From assembly GCA_023014485.1 (NCBI GenBank), contig JAJOZX010000197.1, forward strand, positions 496,001 to 560,000: a DNA stretch of 64,000 nt, read 5' to 3'. Position 1 is the stretch's first letter, and the number at the start of each line of letters is the position of its first letter. This stretch comes from Bathynomus jamesi (Eukaryota > Arthropoda > Malacostraca > Isopoda > Cirolanidae). Positions 1 to 10,500 of the stretch are shown one piece after another. Below the pieces are notes generated by a model that saw only the letters and a list, made by a program, of their open reading frames with translations, had not been told where the DNA came from and ran no database searches. Position numbers and translations under genes: made by a program.

Positions 1-1055
1 TAGTTCTTGAAATAGTCTATGATGAGTAAATCTTTAATTATATTAGTCCTATTAGTATGCTGGAAAGTATTACTGATTCAGTACTATCATAATACTGCAG
101 TGATTTAATGGGACATCTAGTTATTTTTTACTTTAATTATTGCATATATTGTTTTCCTTTAATGTTAAGTATATACTTGATATACATAAGGTAGTTATGA
201 AAATGCTTCTTTGATTTTCCTATTACTATCATAAATATAGATCATTCTCTAAAATCTAAATCATAGTATTTTAAGAGCATCATTTTGGTCGCAAACACAT
301 TACCTACAGCAGTGGTTCTTAAACTTTTTGACCCCGTTACCCCTTTTCCTGATCTCAACTAATCTCATTACCCCACACAAACTTGCAATGCCGAAGTTGT
401 AAAGAAAGTGGAAAAATTAATTACTGAAAATAACTGAAATTACCTTTAATGTTGAAATTTTTACCATATTAATACCCCGTTGGGGGTAATTGCCCCCAGT
501 TTCAGAACCTCTGACCTACAGGATAGCAGCACAGAAATTCATCGCAGGTTTCATCATTATAGTTGTCTCCCCCAACTTTTGAAAGCTAGTTACGCTCTTG
601 ATCATACCATCCTCTTTGAAAGGAAGGAAGTGAAAGAATATGCCGATGTTTGGATGTGTTTTTCTAAGCTATAGCCTTCAAAGTGTTGGGATCTTCTTTC
701 CTTTGGGCAGTGGATGTAGTGGTAATTTTAGCGAAAGAAACGTGTTTCGTTTCTTTCACAGTTATGGAAGAAATGACACATGATACATGATCATTGCTAG
801 AACAATTCATAATCAAAAACAGATATTCACTTATCACTAACACTTTAAACCAGTAAAGAAGTACTAAATAGTGAGTAACCTTGGGAGAGAACGAATCTGA
901 TAACTTCAATTTCAAATCTTTTCTTTTTTTAATTTTTACCTACCTGCTTATCAGTAAATAGATGTTCATCATGACTTGCACCCATTTTTAAGGCGTAGGA
1001 ATTGTCTTTGTGAGAAAAATAGGTAAACGTAACTCTAGACGAAGAGGAAAGTGCT
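1..1055 (+). other. 5' flank of UGT copy A
   Basis: Non-coding upstream region. It aligns almost base for base with 36507-37624 upstream of copy B, and its last ~260 bases also match 49660-49970 upstream of copy C. It contains a hAT-like MITE at 310-513. The short open frames here are not supported as genes: they cross the MITE, and in the other copies they change length through indels. Any conserved regulatory sequence is most likely in the last ~260 bases shared by all three copies. Confidence 0.7.
310..513. mobile_element. hAT-like MITE (204 bp), 8-bp TSD
   Basis: The left end starts CAGTGGTTCTTAAAC and the right end reads GTTTCAGAACCTCTG, so the termini are imperfect inverted repeats. 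The direct repeat ACCTACAG flanks both sides (302-309 and 514-521). An 8-bp target duplication with CAGNGGTTCT-type ends is typical of non-autonomous hAT elements. The same insertion with the same flanking repeat is present upstream of copy B (36789-36992), so it predates the A/B duplication. No coding capacity is seen. Confidence 0.85.
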
Positions 1056-1063
1056 TATATAAG
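1056..1063 (+). promoter_or_regulatory. TATA box of UGT copy A
   Basis: TATATAAG lies about 30 bases upstream of an initiator-like TTCACAT. The same box and spacing are kept upstream of copies B (37625-37632) and C (49971-49978), while the sequence around has drifted. Transcription is inferred to start near 1085. Confidence 0.7.
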
Positions 1064-1084
1064 AAGTCAGAGATTCTTAATTAT

Positions 1085-1174
1085 TCACATTTGCAGAATC
1101 AATTACAGTTTGATGACAGTTTGTGATTAAAATTACTTCAAAATTTGGAAAGTTTCTTCTTTAATTACTTTGAG
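1085..1174 (+). other. Non-coding 5'-UTR exon, UGT copy A
   Basis: This stretch follows the TATA box and ends at TTTGAG followed by a consensus donor GTAAGT at 1175. The matching acceptor is TTTACAG ending at 4536, two bases before the coding ATG. The arrangement is repeated in copies B and C. The exon start is inferred from TATA spacing, and no transcript evidence is available. Confidence 0.6.
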
Positions 1175-1740
1175 GTAAGTTCCCTTTTAAGGATTTTTAA
1201 GTAGATAAATTAAAATTTGTAAATTTTAAATATATTTTTTTATTTATAAATTTAGATGTTTGTCTAAACAATAAATGGTTAATATTCCACTGAACTCAAA
1301 CCAACACCTTTAACGTGACAACACAATATTTTGAATCGTTACGAAAGATAATGTGAAAAACTGTTTAATATAGCGGAATATTTACGTGGTTAGGTTAGGC
1401 TAGACTAGGTTACGTTACGTTACGTTGTGCCTTCACCAGTAAATATTTTTTATTATTTTGATACATTTGGAAGTAATTTGACCTATTTTCATTTCTAAAT
1501 TTGCCATCCTTCAAATACGAAAATTGAAAATATCTCAAAAACTGTTCATTTGTACAAGGAAAGGATGTTAGATTCTTTGAAAGCACATCGAAATTAACCA
1601 GAAAATATATTCTGGTCATTACTTGCCTGTTTGAATTCAGTCCAATATTTACCCAATCAATTTATTTTTATTTATAATACTGTTTATACCTTTCAAACCA
1701 AACACTGTATATTTAAAGTTATCATTATAGTATTATGTTG
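1175..1740 (+). other. Conserved first part of the 5'-UTR intron (copy A)
   Basis: This non-coding block is retained in all three UGT copies (37744-38340 in B, 50090-50700 in C), including CGTTACGAAAGATAATGTG and a run of GGTTA/CGTTA pentamers. An antisense open frame at about 1410-1619 recurs in all copies, but its ends shift by indels, so it is treated as a by-product of conserved DNA. The block may hold intronic regulatory elements. Confidence 0.5.
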
Positions 1741-1810
1741 TCTGTTTGAATATATATAATATATATATATATTGAAAAATTATTTCACGAAAGTGACACG
1801 TGAAAGTATT

Positions 1811-2228
1811 TATGATGAATAAAACCACGAAGGAAAAAGAAACTCAAAGGGTGCTCAAGCGCTTTCGTCTAATGACATCCTCAGGAACACTGAGTGAAAG
1901 GACAGATCAAGGCAATATATAGGTTACAAAAATAAACATACATACATACACATTCACAATATATATACATATATATATAATATATAAATATATACATATA
2001 TATAGAAGCATAGAAAAAAATTGTGGGAGGAGCCAACATTTATATGGTCACAGAAGAATAAAGAAATAAAAATAAATATAAATATAAATTGAGAAAAAAA
2101 TTAATACAAAATAGTGCCTTAGTGATATATATGTCACAGCCTAAATAATCATAAAGAAATAAACAGGCAAATAAAAAAAACCCATAAATACATATACATA
2201 CATATATAATATATATATACATATATAT

Positions 2229-2266
<38 letters not shown>

Positions 2267-2954
2267 ACACTTTTAGCACTTTGGCCGGACCTTCCATATA
2301 AATTCAAATGGCTTTTTATGGAAACAGTCACAAAAAATAAAGAAATAAAAATAAATAAAATATTGTAAGTAGAGTCTACCAATTCAAGCTCAAGAGGGGG
2401 TTTTTACAATCGATTTAATAGATGCTGCCAAAAGATATATATGTCACATTATTAAAAAATAAAAATTGAAAGATAAATTTTAAGAGAGGCACACCAATTT
2501 ATAGGGAAAAATTACCATATGCATATTATAGTCACAAACGAATACAAAAGTACAAATAAATATAAATGGAAAACAAAATGATCCTAGATGATATATAAAG
2601 AACAATAAAATATATATACAACCTATTACGGTATATATACGAAATATAAACGCCAATATACAGAATATATATATATATATATATATGCATAAGGGAAAAA
2701 AAATACCAAATTTGTTTTTATAATTATTGTCTGAGAAAACGGTAGGTCGCAAAAGAATAAAGAAATAAAAATAAATATAACTTGAAAAAATTACAAATAA
2801 ATACACGTACACATATATACCCGCATACCCAAATATATATATACAATACACACATATATACAAACACACACACACCACACACAACATATATATATATATA
2901 TATATACAAGCTTGACCTTCTCATTTCGTGAAGGTCAAGCTTGTATATATATAT

Positions 2955-2985
<31 letters not shown>

Positions 2986-3576
2986 TTGTATATATGTGTG
3001 TTATGTATATATATATTTGGGTCGGTATATATGTGTACGTGTATTATTTGTAATTTTTTCAAGTTATATTTTTTTTATTTCTTTTTCTTTTGCGACCTAC
3101 CGTTTTCTCAGACAATAATTATAAAAACAAATTTGGTAATTTTTTTCCCTTATGCATATATATATATATAATATATTCTGTAATATTGCGTTTATATTTC
3201 GTATATATACCGTAAATAGGTTGTATATATATTTTATTGTTCTTTATATATCATCTAGGGATCATTTTGTTTTCCAATTTATATTTATTTGTACTTTTGT
3301 ATTCGTTTGTGACTATAATATGCATATGTGGTAATTTTTCCCTTATAAATTGGTGTGCCTCTTTAAAATTATCTTTCAATTTTTATTTTTTAATAATGTG
3401 ACATATATCATTTTGGCAGCATCTATTAAATCGATTGTAAAAACTCCCTCTTGAGCTGAATTGGTAGACTCTACTTACAATATTTATATTTATTTTTATT
3501 TCTTTATTCTTTTGTACCTGTCCATAAAAAAGCCATTTGAATTTATATGGAAGGTCGGCCAAAGTGCTAAAAGTGT

Positions 3577-3610
<34 letters not shown>

Positions 3611-4036
3611 GTATATTATGTATATATTATATATATATGTATGTATATGTATTTATGGGTTTTTTTTATTTGCCGTTTATTTCTTTATGATTATTAGGCT
3701 GTGACATATATATCACTAAGGCACTATTTTGAATTAATTTTTCTCAATTTATATTTATATTTATTTTTATTTCTTTATTCTTCTGTGACCATATAAATGT
3801 TGGCTCCTCCCACAATTTTTTTCTATGCTTACTATATATATGTATATATTTATATAATAGATATATATGTATATATATATATATGTATATATATGTGAAT
3901 GTGTATTGTATGTTTATTTTTGTAACCTATATATTGCCTTGATCTGTCCTTTCACTCCAGTGTTCCTGAGGATGTCATTAGACGAAAGCGCTTGAGCACC
4001 CCTTTGAGTTTCTTTTTCCTTCGTGGTTTATTCATC

Positions 4037-4039
<3 letters not shown>
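1811..4039. repeat. 2.2-kb imperfect palindrome inserted in an (AT)n tract
   Basis: The left arm (1811-2919) is the reverse complement of the right arm (2931-4039), with an 11-base loop at 2920-2930 and an inner stem CAAGCTTGACCTT. The exact centre is 2925. Each arm holds several copies of a module with AATAAAGAAATAAAAATAAA, TA-rich stretches and a TG/CA tract. Copies B and C have only a short (AT)n tract at the equivalent place (about 38376-38408 and 50725-50760), so this is a copy-A-specific insertion. The outer parts carry a CTGAGGA...GAAA motif like that of Penelope-type elements. All open frames inside are low-complexity and are not called. Confidence 0.85.
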
Positions 4040-4067
<28 letters not shown>

Positions 4068-4538
4068 ATTATATGCCATTTAACTTAGATTATGGTGTAT
4101 GCAGCCATTTTTGTTTATTTATATTTTAATATTGTCGAAAAGTTTGTTTAATTGTACGTCAGGAAAGTTTACTCACTGAGCTTTACGTAAGTTAGTAATA
4201 AAAACATTTTCTTTAGACTCTGTAGAGTGTACGAAAGAAAACTGAAAATATGTAGCATAAACACTTTTAAAAGATATATTTCAAATTTCTTGAGCATTTT
4301 TTCAAATATGCTGATGTTTTATGTTTTCAATGAAATAATTTGTCACAGCATCTGCAGCACAACTTCTTCACAAATTACATGAAAATAAACGATGAATGAT
4401 TTTTTGTATCTTTAAAATATTCCTTAATTTTAAAAAAAGATTTTCATTTTCATTCATAATATTGAATTCTTTAATCATTTTGATAAATCTAATTAGCATT
4501 TCTGAGCAACTTAATTTCAGCAGTTTTCATTTACAGAT

Positions 4539-7500
4539 ATGAAAATGAAATTAATCTTAATAAGTGCAGCTCTTTTCACAATCATTTCGTCTGCTGCGGT
4601 CGGCGAACGTATTTTGTTTTTAACTCCACTGGGATCGAAAAGCCACAAAATTTTCTATATGGGAATAACAGAAGCTTTAACCCAACGTGGCCATCAGGTA
4701 AATATGTGTATTATTACATTCAGTATATTTTAATTAAACATCTGATAACATATGAAAACTCAAATGAAGAAATAAAAAGATATCTACAATCTACACAGTT
4801 ACACTAGACTTCAACAAATTCTATTTTTCAAAAGAGGGAGTTCGTCGTTTGTTAAAAACTACAGGGTGATCTGTTTGGGTATGCATAAATAAAATTGATG
4901 TGAAAATAGAAACAGTAACATTGTTACTTTAATATTTGGCAAACAATGCCCAAAACGATAGATTGTGACAAAGCTAATTAATCTTCAACATGACCCCCCC
5001 CTTCCGGACACGACAGAGGTCATAACGAGAGGCTAATTCTTACGACCACCTGCATGTGGTTTAGTGATAGACCCCTTCTTCAAATATCCGGTACCACTGC
5101 ACGATGGAGTCGTATTTACGAGCTTTTCGAACACCATACACACAGCCAAACTCACGCTGTACCGCTGTCACACTCTCAAACTTAGCAAACCAAATGACAC
5201 ACTTCGCACGTTGTTGTGCATTCGCCGCCATCTTCGAAACTGGCATATGTCTCATAAATCTGACAGCAGATGGCGCTCGTACGTCTGGCAGTGGATGGCA
5301 TAGCCTATTACAATCCCCCACATTTTGTGACCACACGTGCAACAGATGAGCGCTGTATCACTTCTCGGTAGATTCTCACAGCGTTTTTAGTTTACCCATA
5401 TCCAAACTAATCACCCTGTAGTCTTAATGCAATGACTATCTAAGGCAATGTAGACAATTATATGCTCAGGGAAATATTTGTACTTTGATTAGAAAATTTC
5501 ATGTGTACGTTAGATGTACTAATTTTTGTACCCCACTGTATACAGCTCATCTGTGGTGGGAATACAGATTGTATGAGAAAACTGTATGTTGTCTATAATA
5601 ATATTTTTAGGAGTTTATTAAGAACTCCTAGATTTATAAATGGTGCTCCTTCTTGCATTAGTATGCTGTTTGTAGTCAATGAGGTGCCTAACTGTGCCAG
5701 TGTCATACGCAATTTTGTATTTAGATTTATCACTAGGCTTGGTGAGACAGTGAATAAGATAATAGAAACCATAGTTAGTGGACTGATATCCGATATATTT
5801 TATAGATCTCAAATCTGGAAGCATTGGTGTAGGCAACTATATGTTCATTATGTAGTGTTCCACTGGCCTACATAGTCATTGGTCCAGACAACTATCTCTT
5901 AACCTTCTATGGACCACTTATATAATATTTATACCTGTTGAGTCTAAAATAAAGTGTTTGTTTCTTTGTCATCTAGATATCAGCTGAATTTAATATAAAA
6001 TTTAATTATATTTTAACTAATTTATTAACTTCAAAAGCTTTCTAAACCAAATATTTGTTATAAACTCCGACAGTAAATCGTTCATTATTTTGTCATACCA
6101 GAAACAGAAACGTTTCATATTTTAAAACGTGTTTGTACACAGGTAACGATGGTATCCGCTTACAAGCCCTTCAAGGAAATTCAAAATGTCCGAGAAGTGG
6201 TCATATCGAATTGTATATTTGATACTGTTGTGTTGTCTGACGTCTTTGACAACGCTCACGCCGTTATGAAAAAATTAAGATTCGAAACTCCCAAAATGTG
6301 CGTGGACACACTCGCGGAACAGCAAGTGCAAGATCTGAAGAAAGAAAAGTTCGATTTGATCATAATTTCAATGTTCTTCAGTGATTGTTATTTATCATTC
6401 GTTCATCACTTTAAGGTAGGAAAGAATATTCGATAAACATAATGAACGTAATTAATTCAAGCATTATGTCAATGAATATATATGTAATACGGGAAGAAGG
6501 GGCAAGGGTGAATGCCCCAAAAACTCCCACCCATCGGAAGAGAAAGAGAGATGAAATCAATGTTCACAATTTTAGAGATGCTTGAACGCTGTGTTTGAAA
6601 GATTGGAGATCATAGACAGGGGGAAAGGTGGATTGAGGAAGGGTTTGTGGTCGTACAATATACTTTCTGATATTCTATTTCTAATCTACATAATCTAACC
6701 TAACCTGTCAATTTATAATTGGACAGGTTCCGTTCATTTATGCGTCGCCAGGAGGTACGTTTGAGCCACTTTCCGAAACGATGAACCACATTGAATTTCC
6801 TTCTCTCGTTGGAAATAAACTGCTTCACACAAAGTTTCCTTTCACTTTCAAGGAGAGAATGTTGTCTACTGTACTAAATACAGTTTTGACATCTGCGTTC
6901 CTTCTTTATGCGTCGCCCAGGTGGGTCTTAGAATTACGTCAAAAACAATGTTTTTGAATAACAAATTAGAAGAGATTTGTGATGAGGAAAATGTACCCTT
7001 CGTAAAGCTGTGGTCCGAATTCAGTGATCCTAGCCTTTTTATAAAAGATGGGGTGCATTTTAATGAAATAGGTAATGCTAGGCTAGGTAGGTTAATAGAC
7101 GAAAACGTGCGAAAGCTGTATAGGTCGAAGCCTTCTTTAAACGTTGTGGGTCCGGAGAACGCGGGCCCGACGTGATAAATAGTTTAAAACGCGGGCCTGT
7201 GGTAAAAAATAACTTAAACGTCTTTTATTGTAACACGCGTAGTATTAGAAATAAATTAAATGAATTAAAGGCGATAATTTATTCCGGCAACTATGATATA
7301 GTTGCTATCACTGAAACTTGGTTAAATACCGTGACTCGGGACTTGTTGGGGGAACTTGATATACCGGGTTTTAAACTCTTTACTAATGATAGGTTACATA
7401 GGTTTGGTGGAGGCGTTTTGCTGTACATTCGTAATTCCCTTAGAGTTATCGAGGTTAAGTTAGATTTTCCGGCAGCAATTAATGCGATATGTGTTGAACT

Positions 7501-10500
7501 TAGGGCGCGTAGTATTAGTTTTAATTTTGTTGTTGTTTATAGACCTCCCGTTCAACCCCTCGATACAGATGCTAGATTTTATTCACTTCTTGGTAATTTT
7601 ATTGACAATCGGAATAGTATAATTGTCGGAGACTTTAACTGCCCTAATGTTAATTACGAAAATTTTACTGGTAATGAGGAGGGTTTGAGATTGGTTGAGT
7701 TTATGGACGACAACTTTTTACGACAGATAGTTACCGAACCAATGCGCGGTGACAATATTTTAGATTTGGTGATGACGAACGGCGAGAATATAGTCGAAGG
7801 TTTAGAAGTAGGCGAGAGTTAAGGATGTAGTGATCAAATTCTTAGGTTTAAGTTAGCGATAAAAAACACTCAGGATAGTAACGTAATAGAAGTCCCTGAT
7901 TTTCGTAGGGCTAATTTTGATAGTTTTGCGGATAGGATGAGAGTAGTGGACTGGGATAACTTATTTATGGGTAATGACACAAATTTGCGTTGGGTGGCGT
8001 TTAAAGAAAGTTTTAGGAATATTGAAAGGGAGTTTATTCCTCGTAGGCCCAAGCGCGCTAGAAATCGTGGTAGGCCGAAGTGGTGGACTAGGGAAATTGG
8101 CGAGTTCATAAACGAGCGTAATAGAGCGTATAGACTTAATAAGCGCAATGGCACGGCAGCTAACTTTAATAGATATATCGAGCTTAGACGTCAGGTTAAA
8201 AGATCAGTTCGGAATGCCAAGCGTAATTTAGAGATACTTATAGCTGCGGATAGTAAACATAATCCAAAAAAGTTTTTTGAATACGTTAATAATCGTAAGC
8301 CGGTAAAAAATAACATAGGCCCTCTAGTGGATGTTAATGGCGCTTTGGCTTCTGACGCTCAGGCGATGGCGGGTATTTTCAATAACTTTTTTGCGACAGT
8401 TTTTACCGTAGAAGACGTAAATAATGTCCCCGACGTGGATGATATCGTTCCATTTAGTAGCGAGACTATTTTGGATGAAATAACTGTTTACGAGGGTGAG
8501 ATTGCGCATTATATCGATAGGCTAAAAGTTAGCAAGGCTCCAGGCCCTGACGCTTTTTATCCCAGGCATTTGAAAGATTTGAAAGACGTTATCGTAGGCC
8601 CCTTAACGAAGATTTTTAATCAGTCACTCGAAACGGGGATTATTCCTGAAGACTTCAAATTAGTTAACGTCACGCCTATTTTTAAAAAAGGCGACCGCGC
8701 AGTAGCTAGCAATTATAGGCTCATTAACTTAACGTCAGTTGTCGGTAAACTTTTGGAATCCGTAGTTAGGGATCGTATCATCGATCACTTAGAAAGTAGA
8801 GATTTGATTAATAGTAGTCAGCATGGGTTTCGACGCCATAGGTCTTGTTTACCTAATTTGTTAGAATTTTATAACGAAATAGTGCGCGAATACGATAGGC
8901 ATAGAGCAGCTGACGTTATTTATTTAGATTTTAAAAAGGCGTTCGATACAGTTCCGCATAGGAGACTAATTGCGAAGGTCAAAGCGCATGGTATACGCGG
9001 TCAGGTAGCTAACTGGTTAGAAGAATGGCTTCGTGCTAGGAGACAGAGGGTCGTAGTTAATGGTAGTGAATCGGGGTGGTTAGATGTAGTAGCGGTGTCT
9101 CACAGGGTTCAGTGTTAGCAGAGCTGGGCAGTATTTAAATACATTTGTATTTAAATACGTATTTAAATACATTTGTGTATTTAGAACTGTATTTATAAAT
9201 ACATTGTTTTTCATGTATTTAAATATAGTATTTAAATACTTTAATGAGTATTTAAATACAATGTATTTAAATACTCAAAATATAAAAATGTAAATACTTT
9301 TACTGGTTTAATACACGTTCTGTACTAACACAGTACGACGCGTCGACAGTGTAGTACAGCATGGTTCATGTTTCAACATGTCAGTTCAATCAGTTGTGTG
9401 CCACTCTTAGTCGAAAGCGGTTGATTTCTTTATCGTGTGCGTGTCATGGCTTCAACAAGCAAATTTGTATCTATTTAAAATGTATTTACAAATGTATTTA
9501 AATACAATTGATGTATTTTGTAGTTAGTATCTAAATACATTCGTAAAATGTATTTAGTATTTAGTATTTAAATACATTTCTCCCATGTATTTAGTATTTA
9601 GTATTTAAATACATTCAATGTATTTATTGCCCAGCTCTGAGTGTTAGGCCCATTGCTATTCGTAATTTACATTAACGACATAGATGTAGGATTGACTAGT
9701 AACGTGTCAAAATTCGCGGACGATACTAAAATAGGCGGTAAGGTTGTTAACGAGGACGATAGTAATAGGCTCCAAGACGATGTAAATAGGATTATGGAGT
9801 GGACAGATAAGTGGCAGATGCAATTTAACGTAGACAAATATAAAGTTTTGCATATAGGTTCTCGCAACAATAATTACACGTACACGATGGATGATAGGGA
9901 GTTAGCGAGCGTTGACGAGGAAGTAGATTTAGGCGTAAGCGTATCTAAGGATTTAAAGGTTAGGAACCAGTGCCTGGAGTCTTGCGCAAAAGCTAATAGG
10001 ATGTTAGGCTTCATAGCGCGTAATTTCGAATTTAAATCGAAGGATATTATATTGCCCCTTTACAAGTCCCTAGTCAGGCCTCATTTAGAATATGTAGTTC
10101 AGTTTTGGTGTCCGTACTTGCGTGAGGATATTGATAGGTTAGAAAGGGTTCAACGTCGTGCCACGAAACTAATTCCGTCATTGCGCAATAAGCCTTATGA
10201 AGATAGTATTAAAGAGTTAGACCTGTATTCACTCGAAAGTAGGAGATTAAGGGGGGAGCTTATTGAAGTTTTCAAAATCGTTAATAACATCGATAACGTA
10301 AATTTTGACAAATTATTCACTTTCGATAATAGTAATACTCGTAATAACGGATTTAAGTTGCGTGGCAGACGTTTCATTACTAATATCGCTAAAAACTTCT
10401 TTACGTTTAAAGTAATTGATAAATGGAATAATCTTCCCGCGTCAGTCGTTCATTCTACCAGCGTTAATGTGTTTAAGAACCGTCTTGACAGACATTTTAA

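Noticed and set aside
1410..1619. Antisense frame conserved at 37979-38191 and 50326-50538
   Set aside because: It recurs because the DNA is duplicated. Its C-terminus differs by an indel and it lies in the 5'-UTR intron opposite to the gene. No recognisable domain.
2040..3697. Many open frames of 60-135 codons on both strands rich in Tyr/Ile/Val/Cys
   Set aside because: They come from TA, CA/TG and AATAAA-type low-complexity DNA in the palindrome arms and mirror each other across the centre. No domain or plausible start context.
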